In this document: piece by piece, positions 26,753 to 34,841 of the stretch
How the letters are laid out: every line of letters starts with the position of its first letter
Position numbering within the stretch: the first letter of the stretch is position 1
NCBI RefSeq assembly: GCF_008728855.1
Contig: NZ_CP042906.1
Coordinates: 310,001-374,000 of the forward strand
Source of the DNA: Hypericibacter terrae
GTDB lineage: Bacteria; Pseudomonadota; Alphaproteobacteria; Dongiales; Dongiaceae
Direction: 5' to 3'
Length of the DNA: 64,000 nucleotides
Notes under the pieces: generated by a model
Databases searched by the model: none
The model's input: only the letters and a program-made list of their open reading frames with translations
Told to the model about the DNA's origin: nothing
Translations under genes and position numbers: made by a program

Positions 26753-28145
26753 CCGGCCGGGTCCCGCCGCCATCGCCGCGCCCGCCGAGCCGGCCGACCC
26801 CGCGCTGAGCAAGGTCGCGACCTTCAAGTCGTTCGTGCGCTGGTCGGCGGTCGTGTTCCTGCTGCGCGTCGGCGGCACGGCCCTGACCTACGTCACCTAT
26901 ATCCTGCTGGCCCGCTGGATGGGGGCGGCCGAGCTGGGTAATTATGTCTTCGCCTTCTCGGCCTGCATGGTGGTGTCGTCGTTGACGACGCTGGGCTATC
27001 CCGCCTCGGCGGTCCGCTTCGTCCGCCAGGCGGCGGCGCGCGACCAGCGCGACGAGGTGGCGGGCTTCCTCAAGCGCGGCAACCAGCTTTCCTTCATCGC
27101 CAGCATCGTCGCCATGCTGGGTGGCCTGGCCTTCCTCTGGTGGCGGCAGGGAACCGGCGGCATGGACGGCGCGCTGGCGCTCGCCTTCGTCGGCGTGCCC
27201 CTCTTCGCGATCCTCCAGCTCCATAGCAGCTACGCCCAGTCGATCTCGAATTTCACCGCGGCCTTCCTGCCCTCGAACTTCCTGCGTCAGCTCTTCCTTC
27301 TGCTGATCGTGGTGGCCTGGCAATTGCTCTGGGGCGGCCTCTCGGCTAGCCTGGTGATGCTCTTCACCGTCGCGATGCTGCCCTTCCTGCTGCTGGGCCA
27401 GCATGTCTATATCGACCGCGGCCTGAAACCGCTGCGCAAAGGCGCGTCCCCGACCTACCGCACCTGGTTCTGGACCCGAACCAGCCTCGAGCTGCAGCTC
27501 CTGGTGCTGTTCACGACCTATTTCCAGGAAATGAGCCTCACCATCGCCGGCTTCTTCCTGCCATCGGAGGATATGGCGGTCTATAGCGCCTGCTTCCGCA
27601 CCGCCAACCTGATCAGCTTCGGGCTCTATGCCATCAACGCGATCCTGTCCCCGCAGGCCTCGCATCTGATCGCCAACAAGAACGCAGCCGGACTGCAGTC
27701 GTTGGTGGCGCGCGCCACCCAGCTGCGCTTCTGGCCGTCGCTGGCGGCGGTGGCGGTGCTGGTCGTGGCGGGGCAGCAGATCCTGCATGTCTTCGGACCC
27801 GACTTCGCGCGCGGCCAGCTGACGCTGGTCATCCTGGGCGTGAGCCAGCTCGTGATTGCGGCCGCGGGGCCGGTGACGCAGATCCTGACTCTCTCGGGCC
27901 ACCAGACCCAGAGCCTGCTGGCCTTCGCGATCTCGCTGGTCGCGACCCTGGCCCTGAACGCGCTGCTGCTGCCGCTCTTCGGGATGCTTGGCGGAGCAGT
28001 GGCGTCGCTGCTGGTCACGCTGATCTGGAATCTCTGGCTGCACCGGATCGTGGTCCGCCATGTGGGGATCACGCCCTCGGTCTTGAGCCTGCGCCATTGC
28101 TTTTCAGGCGGCGGCAAGACCGCCATGCCCGGCTCGGCGCCCTGA
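26721..28145 (+). CDS. Wzx-type polysaccharide flippase (MATE/MOP superfamily)
   Basis: A 474-residue integral membrane protein with about twelve to fourteen predicted helices after a short cytoplasmic N-terminus. The LSKVATFKSFVRWSAVVFLLRVGG start and LLARWMGAAELGNYVFAFS are typical of O-antigen/exopolysaccharide translocases. It would flip the undecaprenyl-linked repeat unit to the periplasm for Wzy polymerisation. The start overlaps the sulfotransferase gene; MSM gives two candidate ATGs. It ends the first plus-strand block and converges with a minus-strand gene 23 bp on. Confidence 0.88.
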   Translation: MSMHVAASSPDRPGPAAIAAPAEPADPALSKVATFKSFVRWSAVVFLLRVGGTALTYVTYILLARWMGAAELGNYVFAFSACMVVSSLTTLGYPASAVRFVRQAAARDQRDEVAGFLKRGNQLSFIASIVAMLGGLAFLWWRQGTGGMDGALALAFVGVPLFAILQLHSSYAQSISNFTAAFLPSNFLRQLFLLLIVVAWQLLWGGLSASLVMLFTVAMLPFLLLGQHVYIDRGLKPLRKGASPTYRTWFWTRTSLELQLLVLFTTYFQEMSLTIAGFFLPSEDMAVYSACFRTANLISFGLYAINAILSPQASHLIANKNAAGLQSLVARATQLRFWPSLAAVAVLVVAGQQILHVFGPDFARGQLTLVILGVSQLVIAAAGPVTQILTLSGHQTQSLLAFAISLVATLALNALLLPLFGMLGGAVASLLVTLIWNLWLHRIVVRHVGITPSVLSLRHCFSGGGKTAMPGSAP

Positions 28146-28168
28146 TGGCGCGCGATTCCGTCCGGTCG

Positions 28169-29098
28169 TCAGCTATGCTTGTCGGCGGCGCGTGCCCAGA
28201 GCAGCTTGCCGGCGCCGGCATTCATCTTGATCCAGGCGCGCGAAGCGTCGCCGCGGCGGGCCAGGCGTCCGAGGACGGCCAGGAGACTCCAGAGCCCCAG
28301 CTGGACGGCACCCCGGGCCATCAGATTGGCTGTCACCAGCAATGGCCGCGCGCTGTTCTTCTTGCGCAGCCGCACATAGCTCTGGTTCTGCCGGAAGGTC
28401 CGGCGCGCCATGTAGTCGAGCCGGCTGCGCGCCGCCGGCACGAACTCGCTCACGGGTGCGCTGGCGCACCAGACGAAGCGGCGGCCGGCACGGGACAGCC
28501 CCATGAAGAAGTCGGTGTCTTCTCCACCGGTGACGCCGAAGCCGGGATCGAAGGGCTCGCCCGAGCCGATGCAGGTCGCGCGCCGCAGCATGCAATTGCC
28601 CGTGCCGCCGCCGCGCGAGGCCCCGGTCGCGTGCAAGGGGGCCGGCGTGCCGTCCGGCAGTCCCATATCGCGCTTGAAGAGAAGCGCCTCCGGATCCCAT
28701 GCCGGCGGCTGGCCGGCCTCGAACTGCGGCAGCACCGGGGCGAAAGCGACGTCGGCACCGGTGCGCTCGATCGTCGCCAGCAGCCCGGCGATCCAGCGCG
28801 GGCTGGCCTCCTCGTCATCGTCGAGGAAGGCGATGAAGGGCGCGTCGCTGGCGGCGATGCCGGCATTGCGCGCGCGCGCGATATTGGAGCGCCGCTCGCC
28901 GACATAGGTGATCGGAACCGGGCTGGACGTGGCCAGCGCCTGAACCTGCGCGGCTGCATTGCCGTCGGCGCTGTTGTCGACGACGTGGATGGCGATCGTG
29001 TTCGCGGGCAGGCCTTCCTGCGCCACGCAGGAGCGAACCGCCTTCGCCATCAGGGCAGGCCGGTTGAAGGTGCAGATCACGATGCTGACTTGGCTCAT
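28169..29098 (-). CDS. Glycosyltransferase family 2
   Basis: A 309-residue GT-A enzyme with the family 2 opening VSIVICTFNRPALM, the metal-binding DXD region FLDDDEE and the acceptor-side GGEDTDFF motif. C-terminal residues ~240-295 are basic and amphipathic (RKKNSARPLL; LGLWSLLAVLGRLARRG), suggesting membrane association. It is downstream of a methyltransferase gene in a two-gene minus-strand unit within the exopolysaccharide locus. Confidence 0.88.
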   Translation of the reverse strand: MSQVSIVICTFNRPALMAKAVRSCVAQEGLPANTIAIHVVDNSADGNAAAQVQALATSSPVPITYVGERRSNIARARNAGIAASDAPFIAFLDDDEEASPRWIAGLLATIERTGADVAFAPVLPQFEAGQPPAWDPEALLFKRDMGLPDGTPAPLHATGASRGGGTGNCMLRRATCIGSGEPFDPGFGVTGGEDTDFFMGLSRAGRRFVWCASAPVSEFVPAARSRLDYMARRTFRQNQSYVRLRKKNSARPLLVTANLMARGAVQLGLWSLLAVLGRLARRGDASRAWIKMNAGAGKLLWARAADKHS

Positions 29099-29113
29099 GA
29101 AAGCGTTCCGGCC

Positions 29114-29968
29114 TCAGGCTGTTTCCCGACGGACCCACACGGAGGCGAGGTTGGGTGCCAGCCAATAGGAGCGCGTGCTGAGCAGAGTGGCAATGACCGT
29201 CTGATAGCGCCAGAGCAGCGGATTGGGGCGCTGCCGCAATCGATGGGCCGGATCGGGTCCATAGGGCAGGTAGTGCGGATAGAAGCGCTTGAGCTCGTCG
29301 AGGGTGCGGAAGGTGGCGATCCGGCTGTCGGGCTCGAACTTCCGCGTCAGGGGCTGCAGATCCCAGGGCGCCAGGAAGCGGTTGCCATTCTCCTGCGACA
29401 GGCGTCCGAACGGCCGCGCATAGAGGCGGCGCAGCGGGCGCGGCAGCCAATGGGCGAAGGGCAGCCCCGTGTCATGCGCCACCACCGGGAACAATCGGTT
29501 CGGCGTTGTCAGAACGACCAGGCCCGTCGTAATGCGCGCAATCTCGGACAGGCAGTTGCGGACATTGGGCCGGCCGACATGCTCGAGCGTCTCGATCGAG
29601 GCGAAGATATCGACGCTGTCGTTCTCCAGGCCCGTATCCTGCAGCGTCCGATTGACGAAGCGGCAGCGATTGGCGACGCCCAGGATGTGGCAGATCTCTT
29701 CCGCGTTCTCCAGGCGCTGGGCATCCGGATCGATCAGGATCGCATCGCGCCCGCCGCGCAGGAGGAACGCGATCGAGAGCCAGCCATAGCCCGCCGCGCC
29801 GTCCGCCAACGTCACCTCGCTCAGGTCGTAGCGCTGCGCCATCGGCGTCACATAGCGGCGCGTCATGAAATCGATCGTGCCGTCGATATCGAGATTGCGG
29901 TAGGTGCCGTCGGCCAGATGCGGCAGGGCCCGGATCTGCCGGGCGTGCGGTGGACTGATCAGGCGCAT
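29114..29968 (-). CDS. Class I SAM-dependent methyltransferase
   Basis: A 284-residue protein with a Rossmann-type SAM site: motif I is reduced to LADGAAGYGWLSIAFL, the acidic residue follows in ILIDPDAQRL, and DIFASIETLEHVGRP is the motif IV/post region common in sugar and lipid methyltransferases. It is 15 bp upstream of the GT2 gene in the same operon. The likely role is O-methylation of a repeat-unit sugar; the acceptor cannot be told. Confidence 0.78.
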   Translation of the reverse strand: MRLISPPHARQIRALPHLADGTYRNLDIDGTIDFMTRRYVTPMAQRYDLSEVTLADGAAGYGWLSIAFLLRGGRDAILIDPDAQRLENAEEICHILGVANRCRFVNRTLQDTGLENDSVDIFASIETLEHVGRPNVRNCLSEIARITTGLVVLTTPNRLFPVVAHDTGLPFAHWLPRPLRRLYARPFGRLSQENGNRFLAPWDLQPLTRKFEPDSRIATFRTLDELKRFYPHYLPYGPDPAHRLRQRPNPLLWRYQTVIATLLSTRSYWLAPNLASVWVRRETA

Positions 29969-30234
29969 GGCTCGGCCTCGTTCAAAGGCGTCGCCCGCCG
30001 GTCCGTTCGGCTAAATCGTCTCCGATATATGCGCTCCGTAATGCAAGCCACGCCGTGCCTGAATGCCATGAGGAGGTCACACGCCGCCGACCTTGTGTCG
30101 TGCAGTATGCGGCTCAATCGTGGCGGTCCCGCCCCGGGTCAAGCAAGTGGCAACATCGTGTCCCAACCTCGGCGTCGGCATGGCCGGCGGATTCTCCCGA
30201 GGCCGAGACAAATTAGCGAGGAGGCCCCGACGCC

Positions 30235-31440
30235 ATGAGCTATCGAATCGCCGTTCTGCATCAAGGTTTCGTGCCGACCTATCGCGCGCGATTCTTCGAG
30301 CAGTTGAATGCGCGCGGCGGCGCGGAATATGTCGTCTTTCACGGCAATCCGCCGACCGGCAGCGGCTGGCAGGCGGCGCCCGAGCCGCTCCAGTTCCCCA
30401 ATGTGCGCGTGGACAATCGTGAAATCCCGCTCGGGCGCTGGCGTGCGATCTATCAACCCGTCGTGCAGCGGATCCTGACCGATCGGTTCGATGCCGTGGT
30501 GATGGGCCACGAGCTTAAATTCCTCTCCAACCTGCTGCTGGCCTTGCGTGCGCGTCAGCGTCGCTTGCCTGTGATCTTTTGGGGATTTGGCTATCACGCC
30601 AAGGTCGGCATGGGCTTCACGGCAAAGTCCTCGGGCCTCGCCTTCGGCATGGTTTCGCAGGTGAAGGATCTGCTGGCACGCCAGGCCGACGGCTATCTGG
30701 CCTATACCGAGGGCGGGGCCGAGAATCTCCGGCGTATCGGCATGCCCGACGACAGGGTCTGGGTGGTGCGCAACACCATCGACGTCGAAGCGCAGACACG
30801 GCTTCACGCGAAATATCTGCAGACCGACCGGGCCGAATTGCGTCAGCAACTCGGACTGAAACCGGATTCGGTGGTGCTGCTCTATATCGGACGGCTGTTG
30901 CCGGCCAAGCAGGTCGATCTCCTGATCCAGGCCGTCCGCCGCATCAATTCCATGCAGCTCAGCCGCCAGCCGGTCGAGGTGCTCATCATCGGCGACGGTC
31001 CTGCGGCCGAGAGCCTGCAGGGCCGCGCCGTCAACCTGCCCTCGGTCCGCTTCCTGGGCGCGCTCTACGACCAGGACCAGGTGGCGCGCTATATGCGCGT
31101 CGCGGCGGCGATGGTGATTCCGGGTTTCGTCGGCCTCGCGGTCAATCACGCCTTCGCGCAAGGTGTTCCCGTGATCACCCGCGACCATGCGCTGCACAGC
31201 CCGGAGATCGAGTATCTGCGCAACGGCGAGAATGGACTGATCGTGCCCGGCGACATGGAGGATTTCGCCCATGTGCTGGCGCGCTTCGTCGATTCGCCCG
31301 AGATCCAGCAGCGCCTGGCGGCGGGCGCGCTCAGATCCCGCGAGGAGCTGCATCTCGATCACATGGTCGAGCGCTTCGATCAGGCCGTGCTCGCGACGGT
31401 GCGCCGCGCGCAGGGCGCGGATTTGCGCAGCGCCGCCTGA
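30235..31440 (+). CDS. Glycosyltransferase family 4
   Basis: A 401-residue GT-B protein. The C-terminal half has LLYIGRLLPAKQVDLLIQAV and IIGDGPAAESLQ, standard GT4 donor-site elements. The usual E-x7-E stretch reads GFVGLAVNHAFAQGVPV, with G and H where the two glutamates would be; this VGLAVxHAFA form recurs in a recognised GT4 subgroup, so activity is still expected. The upstream GAGGAGGCC is a clear ribosome-binding site. Followed 36 bp later by the asparagine synthetase. Confidence 0.85.
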   Translation: MSYRIAVLHQGFVPTYRARFFEQLNARGGAEYVVFHGNPPTGSGWQAAPEPLQFPNVRVDNREIPLGRWRAIYQPVVQRILTDRFDAVVMGHELKFLSNLLLALRARQRRLPVIFWGFGYHAKVGMGFTAKSSGLAFGMVSQVKDLLARQADGYLAYTEGGAENLRRIGMPDDRVWVVRNTIDVEAQTRLHAKYLQTDRAELRQQLGLKPDSVVLLYIGRLLPAKQVDLLIQAVRRINSMQLSRQPVEVLIIGDGPAAESLQGRAVNLPSVRFLGALYDQDQVARYMRVAAAMVIPGFVGLAVNHAFAQGVPVITRDHALHSPEIEYLRNGENGLIVPGDMEDFAHVLARFVDSPEIQQRLAAGALRSREELHLDHMVERFDQAVLATVRRAQGADLRSAA

Positions 31441-31476
31441 AATTGCCGTCTCAAAATCACTTCGGAGGCCCAATCC

Positions 31477-33372
31477 ATGTGCGGAATCTTCGGTGCGGTC
31501 ACTTCGCCCTCGGTCGCGGTCCATGTGGAAGCGGGCTTGGCGGCCTTGCGTCATCGCGGTCCCGACAGCGAAGGCGTCGCCCGCGAGGATCTGCGTGGCA
31601 AGCAGGTGGTGTTGGGTCATACCCGGCTCGCGATCCTCGACCTCAGCCCCGCCGGCCATCAGCCGATGGCCAGCCGCGACGGGCGCTGGTTGCTCTCCTA
31701 TAATGGTGAGGCCTATAACCATCAGGCGCTGCGCCGGGATCTGGCCGGGAATTTCCGCGGCCATTCGGACACGGAGACCCTGGTCGAGTTCCTCGCGGCC
31801 CGAGGCCTCGAGGCGACCTTGACGCGTCTGGACGGCATGTTCGCCTTCGCGGCGCTCGATCGCGCCAAGGGCAAGCTGCATCTGGTCCGCGACGCCTTCG
31901 GCATCAAGCCGGTCTATTACACGATGCTGCCCCAAGGCGGGATCGCCTTCGCCTCGGAGGCGAGGGCGCTGATGGTGCTGACAGGCACGGCGCCCGAGGC
32001 CGATGAAGATGCGCTGCAATGCTTCCTGACGCTGCGCTTCGTGCCCTCGCCGCGCACGCTCTGGCGCGGGATCCAGCGTCTGCCCGCCGGCCACCGCCTC
32101 AGCTTCGATCTGGCGACGGGCGAGACCGAGCTCGCGCGCTATATCGAGCCGGTGGCGGAGCGCTATGCGGGCAATCGCGCCGATGCGGTCGAGCGCTATC
32201 ACGAGGTGCTGGGCGAGGCCGTGGACCGCCAGCTCCTGTCGGACGTGCCGGTCGGGATTCTGCTGTCGGGCGGGATCGATTCGGCGCTGGTTGCGGCCCT
32301 GGCCAAGGAGAAGGGGCGCGTGCTGCCTTGCTACACGGTGGGCTTCGGCGCCGGGCATAAGGAATGCGAGATCGAGGATGCGCGCGGGACCGCGGCGGCG
32401 CTGGATCTGCCCTTCGTCGCCGTCAATGTCGCGCCGGAGGATCTGATGGCGACGCTCGACCAGGTGATCGACAGCCTGGAGGAGCCGATCGTCTCCACCT
32501 CGGCGCTGGCGATCTGGCATCTGATTGGCCGCATGCGCCAGGACGTGACCGTGGCCTTGAGCGGCCAGGGCAGCGACGAACCCTGGGGCGGCTATACCCG
32601 CTATCAGAACGAGGTGCTGCGCCGCCTGCTGCCGGCGCCCGCGATGGCCGGCTGGGTCGGGCGCGCGATGGGCGGCTACGGCAAACTGCCGGAAGCGGTG
32701 CAGCGCGCATTGCGCAGCCTGCCGATCGAATCGCCGGCCGAACGCTTCCGCGAGGCCTATGCGCTCTTCACCGCGGGCCAGCGCCAGGCTCTCACGGGTC
32801 GCGCCGACGACGGCAAGGCGCTGGGTGATATCGGCTATTGGCTCGACTGGAGCCGGGGCACCGGCCGCGAGCCGGTCGAGACCATGATGAGCGTCGATGC
32901 GCGGACCTGCCTGCCGGACGATTGGCTGCTCTATACCGACAAGATCTCCATGGCCTACGCGCTGGAGGTCCGGGTGCCGATCCTCGATCTCGAGGTGGTG
33001 CGCTTCGTCGAATCCCTGCCGCGTGCTTTCCGGCTGGCGCCGGGCCGGCGCAAGATCGTCCATAAGATGATGGCGCGCCGCTTTCTGCCGGCCGAAATCG
33101 TCAATCGCAAGAAGAAGGGTTTCCCGATCCCCTTCGGCGCCTGGTCGCGCGACGCTTTGCGCTCTCGCGTCGAATCCACCCTGCTCGAGATCCTGCCGCG
33201 GACGGGGTTGTTCGATCGGGCCGCCATCGAAGCGCTCTGGCGCCAGCATCTGTCCCAGTCGCAGCCGCTCGACCGGCAGATCTACGCGCTCTTCATCCTG
33301 GGCTGCTGGTTCGAGCGCTTCCAGGCGGGCCGGCATCGCGGATCGGCGGCGAGCCTGGCATCGGCAGCCTAA
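31477..33372 (+). CDS. asnB: Glutamine-hydrolysing asparagine synthase (AsnB-like)
   Basis: A 631-residue two-domain enzyme. The N-terminal glutaminase begins MCGIFGAV with Cys2 as nucleophile and carries RHRGPDSEG and YNGEAYNH. The synthetase domain has the pyrophosphate loop LSGGIDSALVAAL near residue 263 and the conserved TDKISMAYALEVRVPILD. The textbook reaction is ATP-dependent amidation of aspartate. Copies inside polysaccharide loci often amidate a uronic acid instead; with AlgD nearby, making a uronamide is a reasonable inference. It ends by overlapping the convergent Wzy gene by 4 bp. Confidence 0.87.
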   Translation: MCGIFGAVTSPSVAVHVEAGLAALRHRGPDSEGVAREDLRGKQVVLGHTRLAILDLSPAGHQPMASRDGRWLLSYNGEAYNHQALRRDLAGNFRGHSDTETLVEFLAARGLEATLTRLDGMFAFAALDRAKGKLHLVRDAFGIKPVYYTMLPQGGIAFASEARALMVLTGTAPEADEDALQCFLTLRFVPSPRTLWRGIQRLPAGHRLSFDLATGETELARYIEPVAERYAGNRADAVERYHEVLGEAVDRQLLSDVPVGILLSGGIDSALVAALAKEKGRVLPCYTVGFGAGHKECEIEDARGTAAALDLPFVAVNVAPEDLMATLDQVIDSLEEPIVSTSALAIWHLIGRMRQDVTVALSGQGSDEPWGGYTRYQNEVLRRLLPAPAMAGWVGRAMGGYGKLPEAVQRALRSLPIESPAERFREAYALFTAGQRQALTGRADDGKALGDIGYWLDWSRGTGREPVETMMSVDARTCLPDDWLLYTDKISMAYALEVRVPILDLEVVRFVESLPRAFRLAPGRRKIVHKMMARRFLPAEIVNRKKKGFPIPFGAWSRDALRSRVESTLLEILPRTGLFDRAAIEALWRQHLSQSQPLDRQIYALFILGCWFERFQAGRHRGSAASLASAA

Positions 33373-34808
33373 GCCTTCAGGAAGGGCTCCCGCGGCGTCC
33401 CCATCAGCGATTGACCGTGAACCGGCTCGCTCCTCCGGCGCCGGAGCAACGCCCTCTGGCGGACGATACGCCCCTCCAGCAACTCACGCTGCATGAGCGC
33501 CACCAGCATGAACAGCCAGACCGCCTGCATGTGATGCGGCCGCAGATAGGAGCTTTCGAGAAGATTGTAGAGGGCGATGGAGAGAATCATCGCGTAGGCG
33601 AAGGCGCGCGCCGGCATGTCGAAGGGGCGGCGCGGTGGTTGCCCGAGCAGTCGCGCGCCCAGGCGGAACATCCAGCCCAGGGAGAGCAGCGCCAATCCCA
33701 AGCCGACGAGGCCCGTCTGCAGGAAGAGGTCGAGATAGCCGTTATGGGCCTGGCCGACGACGCCCAGCCAGCCGACCGACTTGGAGAAGCCGAAGGAGTT
33801 GTCTGAACCGGCCACGTCCCAGAACGCGCCGAAGCCATAGCCGGTCCAGAAATGCTTCGTGATCTGATCCCAGATCGCTTCCCAGAGCGGCAACCGGCCC
33901 GTGAAGGTGAGATCGCCGAAGACCGCTGTGCCGACTTCGGTTGCACTGACTCCGGCGAGCATCAGCACCACCACAATGGCCAGCACCAGAAAACCGAGCC
34001 CGCTGCCGAAGAGTGCGACCGCGCTGGGTCCCTTGCGACAGAGCATGGCGGCCAGGGCGGTCCAGATCACGACCAGCATGGCAAGCGCGCTGCCGGTCTT
34101 CGACCCGGTGGCGAAGATCACGAGATAGAAGACGGCGGCAGCGCCCAGCATCAGGATCCGCGTGGCGCCCCACGACAAGCGCCCGGCATAGAAATACCAG
34201 CAGAGGCTCGCCATCACGGCGACCTGGCCGGCGGAGTTCTTATGCCCGTGCATGCCGATCACGCGCCCTTCATTGTCGAGGCCGCGGCTGGGCATGCCGA
34301 TGGCGGCCATGATGTCGAGCGCCATCACGACCCCGGCGATGAGGAATGCCATGCGATGGAAGTCGCGCAGCGAAATGCCGGAGACGGCCACGCCGAGAGC
34401 AGCCGCATACATGAGCCACAGGACCGCGACGCGGCGCAGCGTGACATCGGGCAAAGGCGACCAGACGGCCGTCGCCGTGTCCCACGCGATCACCAGGAGG
34501 AGCGGCCAGGCTTGTATTGCCAGGGTCACGGCAAGGCGAAAGCGGCTGAAGATCAGCGGCAGGGCCAACGCGACGCCGCCCAGCCAGATCGCCTGATTGA
34601 GGAATCCGTCGGACGCGGTACTGGCGCTGTCGATGTCGGCGCCGGAGAAGGGCCGGGCGCCGACCATGCCGAAGGCCAGCAGCAGGAAGAGCAGGGTATG
34701 GCCAAGGGCGAGGTTAAGCCATCCGTTCTGCCGTGGTGCGACGGACTCCGCCGGCTGCCAGGACGGCGGCGCCAAGCGCTCCGTGCCCGCCTCGAGTGTC
34801 ACGGCCAT
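33369..34808 (-). CDS. O-antigen ligase/Wzy-family polysaccharide polymerase
   Basis: A 479-residue inner-membrane protein with roughly eleven helices and the large periplasmic loop of the Wzy_C (O-antigen ligase) domain: GFGAFWDVAG and GVVGQAHNGYLDLFLQTGLVG, where the H-N-x-x-L-x segment is the family hallmark. Within a Wzx/Wzc/Wza locus it is the best candidate polymerase. ATG 34808 is preferred; GTG and TTG codons immediately before it are also in frame. It lies 33 bp after the Wzc gene in a four-gene minus-strand operon. Confidence 0.87.
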   Translation of the reverse strand: MAVTLEAGTERLAPPSWQPAESVAPRQNGWLNLALGHTLLFLLLAFGMVGARPFSGADIDSASTASDGFLNQAIWLGGVALALPLIFSRFRLAVTLAIQAWPLLLVIAWDTATAVWSPLPDVTLRRVAVLWLMYAAALGVAVSGISLRDFHRMAFLIAGVVMALDIMAAIGMPSRGLDNEGRVIGMHGHKNSAGQVAVMASLCWYFYAGRLSWGATRILMLGAAAVFYLVIFATGSKTGSALAMLVVIWTALAAMLCRKGPSAVALFGSGLGFLVLAIVVVLMLAGVSATEVGTAVFGDLTFTGRLPLWEAIWDQITKHFWTGYGFGAFWDVAGSDNSFGFSKSVGWLGVVGQAHNGYLDLFLQTGLVGLGLALLSLGWMFRLGARLLGQPPRRPFDMPARAFAYAMILSIALYNLLESSYLRPHHMQAVWLFMLVALMQRELLEGRIVRQRALLRRRRSEPVHGQSLMGTPREPFLKA

Positions 34809-34841
34809 CACCAAGCGCCGGTATCGATCGGTAAGACGGCC

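Noticed and set aside
30235-31440. GT4 with missing E-x7-E glutamates as an inactive enzyme
   Set aside because: The VGLAVNHAFA form occurs in a known GT4 subgroup, so loss of activity is not implied.
30139-33336. Minus-strand open frame of 1065 codons
   Set aside because: It lies opposite GT4 and asparagine synthetase, which have clear motifs. Long antisense frames are expected in GC-rich DNA with strong third-position bias; no domain is recognisable.
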